From Amoebophrya sp. A120 (Eukaryota > Sar > Dinophyceae > Syndiniales > Amoebophryaceae), in the NCBI GenBank assembly GCA_905178155.1, contig CAJINV010000006.1, forward strand, positions 4,092,130 to 4,156,129: a stretch of 64,000 bases of DNA, written 5' to 3'. Below, in pieces: positions 23,902 to 33,905 of this stretch (its first letter is position 1; every line of letters begins with the position of its first letter). The notes beneath the pieces were generated by a model that was not told the DNA's origin, searched no databases, and worked only from the letters and a program-made list of their open reading frames with translations. Both the position numbers and the translations under genes were made by a program.

Positions 23902-26900
23902 CTAGGTAGTAGTCCCCCCTAGGATTAATATCCTCTTCCGTCTTGCACTTCGTTGCTTGGATTGTTTTCCGTAACCGCCCCAGATATCGGGCTTGTCCAA
24001 GCAGGCCTCCACAAGTTTCACATAGTCTTCGTCCCCCTCCACCGTCATGATATCTCTCCAGGACCTCAAATCCTGCTTGAACCGTTCGCACTTATCAAAC
24101 ATGAACTCCACATCTTTCAACTTCGCCACATATGAACTGCAAAAGTATCGTAGAAGTAGTACAAATTGCATTACAAATTTGCTCAGCATTACAAATGGAA
24201 TTTGTAATGCGGATTTGCCTATAAGCAAAAAATTTGTGATGCATAAAAGCAATTAGTACGAGTACGATACTTTTGCACAGGATACCACATTCCAATCTTT
24301 GATATCCTGATTGAAATTCTCGCACCCCGCAAACATCCCCTATCAAAATGAAAAATTCCCCCTCCCCACATCAAAAAGGGAAATTTGTGATGCTGATTTG
24401 TGGCCACAAATCAGCTTTGTCATGCTAGAAGGCAAATAAAGATGCGGACTGTAGTGCTGGGTTGCGTGGGAAACAAGCCTTGCATCTTCAGCATGACAGG
24501 AGGCAGCTGGAACAAGTGGGAAACAGCGTGACAAATTGCCTGCAGACGAGACCACGACTGCGCCTCTTTGCCTTCTAGCAATACAAGTCGATGTATGCAC
24601 TCAGATACAGCATGACAAGTTTCGTTTTCGATATGGGGAGGGAAGATTTTTCCTCACGATATCCCCCGCATCGTGGTCACGTTGGAAACGTCCCAATGCT
24701 TCAGCTTATGGAAGCGTCAGGACTGAAATCGTCAAAGTTGAAATAGTTTGTGATGCATGAAATGCAACCCACAAAATGCCTCTCTTGCAGAGTAGGCTAG
24801 GGAAGCAGATTGCAAGCCTGTTGAGGGGTAGAAATAGAGCTGCTAAAGTTGCATGACGAAAGGCGTCTTCCTTACCGAAACAGCATGACAAACTGGATGT
24901 AGGCACCACCAAAATTTATCATGCACCACTTGAGAGCTGGGCTGTGACTGGACTCCATTTTATGCATGGCAAATTATTTCAACTCGGTCGATTTCAAACC
25001 TGACAGATCCATACAGCTTCCGGTCGAAATACGCACACCCGAGAAACATGCCGGCCATGTTCGTAGCACCCGAAACGTCCCACGCACTGTATGACCTGCT
25101 CAAACGTTACAATCTCAAACGTTACAATAGAGTCGGGAAATCTGTGATGCAAGAAATGCATGATCTAGCCAACTCTCATAGGACTGCGCATGACAAGTTC
25201 CGGAGTCCCACACCGCACTACAATCTGGCGAAATTTGTATTGCAGAAAGTGGAACGGTCTACGAGTCTGTAATGCTCATGATGCAAGACAAGTCCCAGAT
25301 TCTATTGTAACGTTTGAGATTGTAACACCTGAGCGGGTTATACACTGATATCGCTGTTGAAGTAGCTCGTTTCAACATCATCGGGATTATTCAAACGGGG
25401 ATACCAGCGAGCAGTAGAACTGAAGTTGGGAAAGCGCGAGAAGAGAGCGGAAAAATCTTGTATCAAATGTAAAAATGTCTGGGTCTGGAAGATTGTGAGA
25501 CTTGTCATGCATATTTCGGATCACGCAAATGGCGTCTGATGCAGGCAAAAGCATCACAGGTTCTGGGCACGTCTCATGATGCCTGTCCCGCATGAGAGAC
25601 TTCCTGCTTCCGTGCGAAGAAGTGGACAGCTTTTGGCGCTCATGCAACACAAATTTTTGTGTGTTCCAGAGTTTGCATCGCAAGTTCCAACTCTTCCAGA
25701 CCCAGACATTTTTGCAATCCATATCTTGGATGGCACTGCAATCCCAAATTCGAATCGGCCCGTAGAGCTCTTCGGCTTCCATATCAAATGCAAAAATGTC
25801 TGGGTCTGGAAGATTTCTAGAGTTGTCATGCATATTTCCCATGATCCGTGTCGTCTGGAATGCAGGACCTAGCATGACAGATTCTGCCAGATCCCTATCA
25901 TGCTTACCCTGCATGAGAGACTGCCTCGCGATTAGGTCAAAAGTGGACAGCTTTTGATAATCATGCAACACAGATTTTTACATGATTCAGATTTAGCATG
26001 ACAAGTTGCTTTGTTCCAGACCCAGACATTTTTACAGTCGATATTCCAATTGCGTTCGCGAAACTTCTTTGGAACGGTGAAAAGTCCGGTTTCGCGTGTC
26101 CAGGTAGGGGAGTAGGATCCGGTTTAGAATATTCCGACTGGGAACCGGATATCACACCAAAGAGTGTTAACGTTAACGAAATTTGGCATGCAGGAATGCA
26201 GGATAAATGATGCCCAAATACAAATTTGTATTGCATAGCATGCATGATAGCGAAAATTTGTCATGCATGACTGCAGTGCCCCAAAACCGTTAACGTTAAC
26301 ACTTTTTTGCTCGATACCGGATCAAAGGTCTTGATGAAGAATTTCAGATTGAAATAATGAACAACTACTTGTTCATCTACATCCGCACTGTTCATCTTCC
26401 GCTCCTCCTGATCGACGACGTGTGCTGGCCTACTTTCGTTATGATTTGTTCCCACGTGGGCGGAAGTACTAGATGTAGAAAACGTAGAAGAAGATGGTGG
26501 AGAATTTTCAAAAACGTAGTTCCGCTTCTTGTTTTCCCGGTCGATGTTCTCTGAATAGTTAGCCAAGTACCGTTTCACCGTTTCCGCTACCACAGAGTCT
26601 ATTTTTTCCTGGTCTACCTTGGTCCTCGAAGCTGATGAAGATGAACACGTAGTTTCCCTCACCACGCGCATGATTTCTTTGTCCTGCTTCATTTCCTGTT
26701 CGAGGAGAAAGCTCAACGCGTTTTGGCTCGGCGTGGCGGTAACGACATCTGGGTTTGCTTCATCCACAGTCCGAACAGCGTGGTTGTATCAAATGTAAAA
26801 GTATCTGGGTCTGGAAGAATGTCATGCTAAAAATGAAGCAAGCAAAAATCTGTGTTGCATGAGTACCAAAAGTCGTCCAGTTTTGACCAAGTCGGGCGGG

Positions 26901-27679
26901 AGTTTCTCATGCAGAATAAGCATGAGAGAGATTGATCGCACAGAATGTGTCATGCTAGGTCCTGCATTCCAGACCTCATGGGTCATGGAAAAGCTGCATG
27001 ACAAGTCGCCTTCTTTCCAGACCCAGACATTTTTGCATTTGATAGGTTGTTAGCCGCGACGATTTTCCAGGAGGTTCTTGTCGACTCCTGTTTCGCTGCA
27101 CAGTTAATCTCCCCGGTCGTGCTACTGCTACAACTACCCGCTGAAAATAAATCTTCAGGTCGTCGTGGAGAGGACAACATCACGCCTTCTACGTCTTCGG
27201 AGTGAACATTCGTCCCGTTCTTGGATGTTGAACGATGGTTGGAATAAACAGATGAGTTGCATGCTTGTTCGGCTGCATTTCTTGTCGTCGCGGCCACGGT
27301 AGAAGAAGAAGTACTTGAAGCAGTTGCTCTTATCGTAAGGAAAAACCCCCCCTCCCCATATCAAGAAGCTACTTCTCAGAAAATTTGCAATGCTGATTTG
27401 TGGCCACAAATCTTTTTGTCTTGCAAGCAGGCAACTCTACAGTCTCCGCCGCATTATGCGGACGGTTTGTGATGCTGCTTGGGCTAAAGCATAGACATTT
27501 GTGATGCTAAGCGTCCACGTCAGAAGCTCGGTACTCAGGCACGGCATATGCCTGCAGTCCTCTACTGCAAGACAGCTCTGATTTGTGTACGGAAATCCAG
27601 CATCAGAAACTTCGTTTTGATATGGGGAGGGGGGATTTTTCCTCTCAATAGTTCTGCCGCTATCATCAGACTCGATCAT
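23902..27679 (-). CDS. G6: BspA-like protein with DUF285 leucine-rich repeats
   Basis: Exons 27679-27651, 27325-27045, 26781-26317, 26144-26044, 25776-25724, 25455-25343, 25084-25014, 24701-24662, 24335-24285 and 24125-23902 give 1428 nt (475 aa) from the ATG at 27679. That start is uncertain: the frame stays open upstream to the 44-bp repeat at 28031. The first 270 residues are low-complexity. DUF285/BspA repeats follow: IRIWDCSAIQDFSALF, FNSDISAWDVSGATNMAGMF, LKHWDVSNVTTMRGMFAGC, FNQDIKDWNVAKLKDVEFMF and FKQDLRSW. Such repeats are usually extracellular or surface LRRs in bacteria and protists; the role here is unknown. The C-terminus is basic. Every repeat is split by an introner of a different family, and the repeat consensus independently confirms the splice junctions. 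No signal peptide was seen at this start, consistent with a missing true 5' end. Confidence 0.82.
24131..24284. mobile_element. Introner, family D
   Basis: 154 bp, perfect duplication CCACA, in a DUF285 repeat of G6. Confidence 0.9.
24341..24661. mobile_element. Introner, family B
   Basis: 321 bp, perfect duplication TCCCC, in a DUF285 repeat of G6. Confidence 0.9.
24707..25013. mobile_element. Introner, family G
   Basis: 307 bp, ends TATGGAAGCGTCAGGACTGA and its inverse, perfect duplication CAGCT, in G6. Its interior is the source-like sequence of the 324-bp tandem repeat at 29688. Confidence 0.9.
25090..25342. mobile_element. Introner, family J (single copy)
   Basis: 253 bp, perfect duplication CACTG, in G6. 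The left repeat carries TCAAACGTTACAAT twice in tandem; the right has the inverse ATTGTAACGTTTGAGA. Confidence 0.88.
25461..25723. mobile_element. Introner, family A
   Basis: 263 bp, perfect duplication TCTTG, in G6. Confidence 0.92.
25782..26043. mobile_element. Introner, family A
   Basis: 262 bp, perfect duplication TTCCA, in G6, 58 bp from the previous element. Confidence 0.92.
26150..26316. mobile_element. Introner, family E, short variant with GTTAACGTTAAC core
   Basis: 167 bp, perfect duplication CCGGA, in G6. The inverted repeat GTGTTAACGTTAACG is itself palindromic. Confidence 0.9.
26787..27044. mobile_element. Introner, family A
   Basis: 258 bp, perfect duplication GGTTG, in G6. 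Confidence 0.92.
27331..27650. mobile_element. Introner, family B
   Basis: 320 bp, flanks GCTCT/GTTCT, in G6. Confidence 0.88.
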
Positions 27680-27700
27680 CAAAATGACGTTTTCCCAGAA

Positions 27701-27962
27701 TATCAAATTTAAAAATATCTGGGTCTGGAAGATTGCAACTTGTCATGCTAAATCTGCAGCATGCAAAAATCTGTGTTGCATGATTACCAAAAGTAGTCCA
27801 GTTTTGACCAAGTCGGGAGGTAGTTTCTCATGCAGGATAGGCATTAGAAAGGTCTCGCAGAATCTGTCATGCTGGGTCTCGCATTCCAGACCTCATTGGT
27901 CATGAAAAACCTGCATCACAAATCTTGCATTCTTCCAGACCCAGACATTTTCACATTTGATA
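27701..27962. mobile_element. Introner, family A
   Basis: 262 bp, perfect duplication CAGAA, at the 5' side of G6. Confidence 0.9.
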
Positions 27963-28355
27963 CAGAACACGGGCCGCCGACGGTGGGACAGCTCTCGCGG
28001 AGGTCGGGCGGGTTGTAATTCTTCAACACTAGAACAAATGACACCAGGCGTGGCCGTGGTCCCGCGACCTCCATGGTCTGGTACAGCAGTGCGGAGTTTT
28101 CCGGATCGTCCGCCGGGGAGATCTCGGTCAAGCCCTTCTGCACGTTGTTGATGAAGCCCATCAGCTGCACAATCCGCTCCTCGACGTAGCTGTGCAGGTA
28201 CATCGAGTACTTCTCCTCCCACTTCGCGACGTACTGCACCAGGTTGATCTTCACGGGCTGCGAGTTGATGCGCAGCCAGTGGATGTCCACCGGGGTTTTC
28301 GTCCCCGCAATTTCCTCTTTCAACCGCTTGAATCGCGTGATCTGCTCGTCGAACC

Positions 28356-28509
28356 TATGCAATGTAAATTTCCCGGACATGTACAAAATGCATGACAAAT
28401 TCCGCTAACTTGCAGTGTCCAACTTGTCATGCTAGACTAGGATTGAAGGCAAGTTTTGTCATGCAGAGACTTCTGCATTTGTACGTGTACGAGAAATTTC
28501 CTGTGGATA
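28356..28509. mobile_element. Introner, family K (single copy)
   Basis: 154 bp, ends TATGCAATGTAAATTTCCCG and inverse TATCCACAGGAAATTTCTCG, perfect duplication GAACC, in the dynein fragment. Confidence 0.85.
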
Positions 28510-28767
28510 GAACCGCTCGAACGGCGGGATCTTGGGGCCCATGTCGATGCCGGCCGTGTCCATCAGCGTGTGGAAGTCCATGCCGTCCTCCACTTCCGGG
28601 TTCACCAAGTCCTTCGCGCCGTCCAGCAAAAAGTCGGCGAAGGTCTCTTCGAGGGATTCCTTCCACAAAAAGCTGTGCTGCATGAACGTCTGCCGGTAGT
28701 CGATGCACTTCATCTCCGTGTTGTCGATCAGCTCGAACACGAGAGACAACAAGCATTGCATCTGAAA

Positions 28768-29029
28768 TATCAAATGTAAAAATGTCTGGGTCTGGAAGGT
28801 TGGAACTTGTGATGCTAACTTTACACTCTAAAAAAATCTGTATTGCATGACCAGCAAGAGAGGTCTCGTTTCTGCTACGCGGGGAGGGCATTTGTCATGC
28901 GGAGTAAGCAGCAGGAAGCCCTCTAAAAATCTGTGATGCTAGGTCGTGCATTACAGACATCCTGGGTCGTGCACAATATGCATGACAAGTTTCAGAATCT
29001 TCCAGACCCAGACATTTTTGCATTTGATA
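28768..29029. mobile_element. Introner, family A
   Basis: 262 bp, perfect duplication TGAAA, in the dynein fragment. Confidence 0.92.
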
Positions 29030-29115
29030 TGAAAGTGCTCCTTCATCTCGTTCAGGTAATCCCCGGTACCGGTGTCCAAACGTGGCATGGTGACCGCCGC
29101 CATGGCGAAGAATTC

Positions 29116-29694
29116 AGAACAAATGACACCAGGCGTGGCCGTGGTCCCGCGACCTCCATCTTCTTCCTCTTCTCTTCCAAGTAGCTCATTAGATGAATTC
29201 TGCCTTCCGTAGGAGCCATCCTCTACTTCGGTCCTCCGCAGTTCCGTCACCCGCCGGGCGATGGCTTTTCGCAAGGCCAAAATCGTGGTCCTTTCCGCGT
29301 CGAAGGCGATAGAGTCGTCGTCGAGGGCCGAAGGAGTAGTATGATCGTCTTCTGCCCCGGGAGACGGCCCGGCACAAGAACCTAGTACCGCGGGGACACC
29401 TTCCTTATAATTTTTATTTCCTCGTACTACGATTGATTCTTTATCCTCGTGCGGGAACGGGAACCGTAGCGGCTCTCCCGACAGCGCGTTGCGGATGGAT
29501 AAGTAAAACACGAGTTTCCTCCTGTCGCGACTCTGCACGCTGTCTGTTCTCTCCTTTGTTTGTTCTTGTTCCCGCCCTGCGGGCCGCTTCTTGAATGCAG
29601 TAATTATGCTCCTTTTTTTTTCCTGCTTTTTCGGATCACTATTTTTCAGAACTTCTTGATCGTGGTCCACTTTTTCTTCATCCTCTGCTACCAA
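29116..29694 (-). CDS. Probable 5' exon of the disrupted G6 locus, partial
   Basis: An open frame on the minus strand with no ATG at its 5' end, so it must be spliced from upstream. It encodes an acidic/basic N-terminus (VDHDQEVLKNSDPKKQEKKR), a more ordered stretch (KLVFYLSIRNALSGEPLRF) and a Glu-rich segment that runs into the 44-bp repeat (GGRGTTATPGVICS). The same frame of the other repeat copy continues into the G6 coding sequence, so this was probably joined to G6 before the dynein fragment arrived. A diverged copy of its first 45 codons lies at 31815-32287. No function recognised. Confidence 0.5.
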
Positions 29695-30659
29695 CCTTCG
29701 GAACGAGAGAGGCGTGAAATAAACTGAGGAAAATGCCTGTCTTGCAGAGTAGGCAAGGGAAGCAGATTACAAGCCTGTTTCGGGGTAGAAATAGAGCTGC
29801 TAGAGTAGCATGACAAATGGCGTCTTCCTTACCCAAACAGCATTACAGACTGGATTTCGGCTCTAGTTACATTTGCCATGCGCCGCTTAGAAATTGGGCT
29901 TCCATCTGGTATCGATTTTATGCATTACAAGTTATTTCAACTTTGTCGATCTCCTAGGCAGCATGATCTCGCGAGGAGGAGGAACAGGAAAGATCTAGTA
30001 TGCAACCACTGCTACCAACCTTCGGAACGAGGGAGGCGTGAAATGAACTGAGGAAAATGCCTGTCTTGCAGAGTAGGCAAGGGATGCAGATTTTAAGCCT
30101 GTTTCGGGGTAGAAATAGAGCTGCTAGAGTAGCATGACAAATGGCGTCTTCCTTACCCAAACAGCATTACAGACTGGATTTCGGCTCTAGTTACATTTGC
30201 CATGCGCCGCTTAGAAATTGGGCTTCCATCTGGTATCGATTTTATGCATTACAAGTTATTTCAACTTTGTCGATCTCCTAGGCAGCATGATCTCGCGAGG
30301 AGGAGGAACAGGAAAGACCTAGTATGCAACCACTGCTACCAACCTTCGGAACGAGGGAGGCGTGAAATGAACTGAGGAAAATGCCTGTCTTGCAGAGTAG
30401 GCAAGGGAAGCAGATTACAAGCCTGTTTCGGGGTAGAAATAGAGCTGCTAGAGTAGCATGACAAATGGCGTCTTCCTTACCCAAACAGCATTACAGACTG
30501 GATTTCGGCTCTAGTTACATTTGCCATGCGCCGCTTAGAAATTGGGCTTCCATCTGGTATCGATTTTATGCATTACAAGTTATTTCAACTTTGTCGATCT
30601 CCTAGGCAGCATGATCTCGCGAGGAGGAGGAACAGGAAAGAACTAGTATGCAACCACTG
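29688..30659 (-). repeat. Three tandem copies of a 324-bp unit derived from a family G introner
   Basis: Unit starts (CTACCAACCTTCGG) lie at 29688, 30012, 30336 and 30660, exactly 324 bp apart, with only a few differences between units. About 200 bp of each unit aligns to the interior of the family G introner at 24707-25013 (shared stretches around TGCAGAGTAGG and AGAAATAGAGCTGCTA), but the introner's terminal inverted repeats are missing. The rest resembles a short exon plus spacer. On the minus strand a pyrimidine-rich TTTTCCTCAG precedes each exon-like part. Partial copies of the start motif recur at 31503 and 32280. Confidence 0.8.
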
Positions 30660-30699
30660 CTACCAACCTTCGGAACGAGGGAGGCGTGAAATGAACAGA

Positions 30700-31500
30700 G
30701 GGTTCTTGTCGACTCCTGTTTCGTTGCAATATTGATCTCCCCGGTCGTGCTACTGCTACAACTACCCGCTGAAAACAAATCTTAAGGTCCGGGTCCCCCG
30801 ACAGGAAACGTTGTTCCGGGCCTCCCGCACAGGAAAATTGTAGGCCTCTCTGAGCCGCGGAAAGTTTCGGGCCGAGAGGCCAGCTAAGGTGCATCCGGGA
30901 CCCTTGCATGAGAAACGGCAGGCCCCCCGTGGCGTGGGAAAGTTCAAGGCGAAGGCGAAACAGAGCCCAGGGCGCAGTATTTCTCTCTCTTGCCAGGAGC
31001 TCGACAACCCCAGGGCCGCCCCCCCGGCGTGCCAGTCCCTGCCTCCCGAAGGTGAAGAAAACTCTGGAGCCCCCGCCGAGGCGGGAAAACATAAGCCTCC
31101 CGTGGGGAGAAAATTGTGGCCCGGCCGGCAGGGGAATCCAATTGGTTCCTGGATTCCGGGAAGACAATGCCCCGGGCCTTCCGGAAGGGCAAATTCCGGG
31201 CCTCCCGGGCATGAATGTGACGGCGCCCCAGGACGCAAAAGCCTCGGGGCTCCCCGGCGCAAAGGCTGTAGACGTCCCCAACCCCTCAATCCATCACTGT
31301 GCATCAGTCGTTCGGTGCGCCTGCCTTGGTCCAACAACATCACGAGCGATAGATTTTTGCTCGATGAACTCTACTCGCGAGAATGGAAGAACGCACGGCC
31401 GGTGATGCGTGGACGCGCCGAATATGCATGGCAATGTTGCGCGGGCTATGCGTGGCGCAACATATTTTTACTCATGTTTACGCGGGCTACGCGTGGCATT
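30700..31500. repeat. Rearranged GC-rich repetitive stretch within the G6 5' locus
   Basis: 30700-30780 duplicates, with a few changes, coding sequence of G6 at 27070-27155. From 30780 to about 31300 the DNA is GC-rich, with degenerate spaced motifs of the type GGGCCTCCCG and GGAAA. Open frames exist on both strands, but their composition follows GC content and nothing is recognisable. I see no gene in it. Confidence 0.5.
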
Positions 31501-31544
31501 TAGCTACCAACCTTCGGAACGAGGGAGGCATGAAATGAATTGAC

Positions 31545-31811
31545 GCCCCATTCCAGAGTTGTATATGCAAAATGGCATGCCTAAAATGTTTCTCATGCGC
31601 AGCCCCATGGGAGACATTTTGTCATGCTATCTGGAAGTTTGTGATGCTGCAATCAGGATAAGGTAGTCGATTTGTCATGCGGCTGCACTACCTGCCCAAA
31701 CAGCACTGCACTACGAGTCTAAACTTGTTATGCGAAACAGCCAAAACTTGTTTTTTTGTGTAGCAAAATCACCATCTTGACTCTGGGGTGGGGACGTTTT
31801 TCCATATGATA
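31545..31811. mobile_element. Introner, family C, damaged left end
   Basis: The right end is intact (CTCTGGGGTGGGGACG through GATA at 31811). The left end is degenerate and abuts the CTACCAACC repeat motif, so the left boundary is approximate. Confidence 0.65.
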
Positions 31812-31814
31812 CTG

Positions 31815-32287
31815 TCTGTTCTCTCCTGTGTTTCTTGTTCCTGTGGTCCTGAGAGGAGCTTCTTCTTGGATGCAGCTGCAATCATGCTCCTTTTTTCTTC
31901 CTGCTTTTTTGGGTCAACAGTTTTAACAGCTTCTTCGTCGTGATCCGCTTCTCCTTCTCTTTCTTCTTGCGTCTGCGCGTCCAACTTGCCATAATTTGAT
32001 GTGCCTCGGGGGCCCAGCACTGCAGCTTCCTCTTTCGTTGGTTTGGACACTCCTTCTCTTCTGCTCGCATGCCGCGATAGTATCCGGTCGCTTTTCTTGC
32101 TTCCTCGATTTTGCTCTGCACTTCTACCGAAGAACCGCGATCTTTCTGATGGCGTTCTTGGTTCGCCAATGTTCTTCTTCCCAATTCCGATCCACTCTAG
32201 TGCAACTTCTGGTTCTGCTCTGTCCCTGTCCGCTGTGATCATGTAAGAATAATCGCCGGCTTCTTCATCTTCATCCTCTGCTACCAA
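31815..32287 (-). pseudogene. Diverged duplicate of the G6-locus 5' exon
   Basis: An open minus-strand frame ends in the sequence DHDEEAVKTVDPKKQEEKRS and continues to ERTDS. This parallels DHDQEVLKNSDPKKQEKKRS at 29600-29690. Both copies are preceded on the transcribed strand by the same motif (plus strand begins CTACCAACCTTCGG). Its 3' side runs into a family C introner end at 31811. Either a longer alternative first exon or a duplicated remnant; no function can be assigned. Confidence 0.45.
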
Positions 32288-32330
32288 CCTTCGGGACGAG
32301 GGAGGCGTGAAATGAACTGAGGTTCTTTTT

Positions 32331-32593
32331 TATCAAATGTAAAAATCCCTGGATGTCTGGAAAAGTGTAGACTTGTCATGCAGATTTTCCATGACCCATG
32401 AGGTCTGGAATGCGGGACTTAGCATGACAGACTCTGCGAGGTCTCCGCCATGCCTGTCCTGCATGAGAAACTCCCTTCCAACTTGGTGAAAAGTGGACAG
32501 CTTTTGGCACTCATGCAACACAGATTTTTGCATGCTTCAGATTCACCATGACAAGTTGCAATCTTCCAGACCCAGACATTTTTGCAATTCATA
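32331..32593. mobile_element. Introner, family A (CCCTGGATGTCTGG variant)
   Basis: 263 bp, flanked by TTTTT on both sides, just upstream of the G6 locus open frames. Confidence 0.8.
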
Positions 32594-33905
32594 TTTTTTC
32601 GCAACGGTGCGCAGTAGATGAGCGATTCATTTTTTCATGTGGACAACGACAAGCAATAAGACGCGGAAAAATAAAAAATTGAAGTTATTGTATATTTTGC
32701 GTCAAACGTGGAGTACTATATATTTTGTGTTGAGTACTCGCTTGTCGTAGTGGGTTTTCCTAGAGAAGATGACGTAGTATCCGATTCCAAGTTGATGCGA
32801 AGAATTCTGTTTTTATTTACATTTACTCCCCCCATAATAACACTTTTTCATGATAGATTAAGATTTTTAAATCAACGTGGCGGAACAAATAGATTGGAGA
32901 AAGCTTGAGAAGATGTAGTTGCTTGCGTACTATCAGAATAGTACCATTAACAGGACCTGATCAATGATCATGGAGTTATCACATCATCAACCGACAGGTG
33001 AGTGAAGATCTGGTGAGAGCAGCTGCTTCCGCCTTGACAAAGACATCAGTCAAGCTTGTCTACAGTGCCACCTCCAGGAGCCGCACGACGACAGACATGG
33101 CATCGACAGATGAATTTTTACCGTCTGCTCTACAACCGATACAGTGGCGAAGAAACCGACTAGACGTAGTTCTTGAAAGCGGCACTCTATGACACATGCG
33201 CCCAGAAGTACCGGCAAAACCGCTTGAGAGCTGTTTTCCCTTTCACTTCCCCCTCCTAGCCTAAACCGATACCTCGGTCCAGGCACGTGCCTCGATTTTA
33301 CTGTTCTCCCGGACCTCGGCAAGCCTCGGCTTCAGGCCGGGTAGAGTCTCTCCGGTTGTCGTTAGTGTATATAGAGCTGTAAAGACAAGGCAGAAACAAC
33401 TTTCGATCATTTATTCTGCCAAAAATGTCTCCTACCGATCAAGAGATTGTTGGGATTCGTTTTGATTCCTAGTACGCAAATTGCTCATACACGGTGTTTC
33501 TTTTTCATGTCGAGTTGAAAAAAAGAATGTAGAATCAAAAGAAGGCCGTGTTGCTACGTTCGCGCCATCCGTCCCCGGTAGATGACTCCTGAAAGCAAGT
33601 GCTCGGGTCTCCATGAAAGAACAAGTGAAACGGCAAATAGGAAGAAGAATGGAAAGTAAGATATGAAAGTGGAAAACCTAAACTGAACAGAAAAAAAACG
33701 TGAAAAAAAGCGTAGCGTTTAAACAATCGATGACGAACCATGCTCGCAAGACGTCCAACAAGAACTACCTTATGCACAAGTGCTGCTTTCGACATGTTGA
33801 TGATAAGGATGGCACTAGAGATATTGTAATTTTAAAGACATGATTGGCACATGTGATTTATGTCTGATATTATTTCGTCCTCCCGCTTCTACTACCAATG
33901 GCCCA
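32594..33905. other. AT-rich spacer between the G6 locus and G8
   Basis: No gene seen. A stretch at 33405-33470 (CCAAAAATGTCTCC, GATCAAGAGATTGTTG, GATTCGTTTTGA) is shared with the spacer at 45315-45385. Confidence 0.5.
33405..33470. repeat. Spacer block shared with 45315-45385
   Basis: The two blocks share, in order, CATTTATT-TGCCAAAAAT, GATCAAGAGA-TGTTG-GATT and CGTTTTGA with small differences. Both lie in spacers immediately downstream of a minus-strand gene. Confidence 0.6.

Larger units (their letters stand above)
28075..29115 (-). pseudogene. Dynein heavy chain tail fragment inserted between 44-bp direct repeats
   Basis: Three exon pieces (29115-29030, 28762-28510, 28350-28075), joined across two introners, give exactly 205 codons. 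The product matches the tail/linker-proximal region of axonemal dynein heavy chains: VTMPRLDTGTGDYL, LVFELIDNTEMKCIDYRQ, FERFDEQITRFKRLKEEI, VDIHWLRINSQPVK, KWEEKYSMYLHSYV and MGFINNVQKGL. Dynein heavy chains exceed 4000 aa; the linker, AAA ring and stalk are absent here. The segment is bounded by identical 44-bp repeats (28031-28074 and 29116-29159). The upstream frame reads into it, but on leaving it the downstream host frame is shifted and stops within about 50 codons. I read it as an ectopic fragment rather than a working motor gene; a local misassembly is the alternative. Confidence 0.75.

Noticed and set aside
25346-25449. Apparent stop codons in the G6 exon in the continuous genomic frame
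   Set aside because: Removing the family J introner with one copy of CACTG restores a perfect DUF285 repeat, so these are not real terminations.
30889-31503. A 204-codon plus-strand frame
   Set aside because: Lies in degenerate GC-rich repeats with the opposite strand also open; would be the only plus-strand gene and has no recognisable content.
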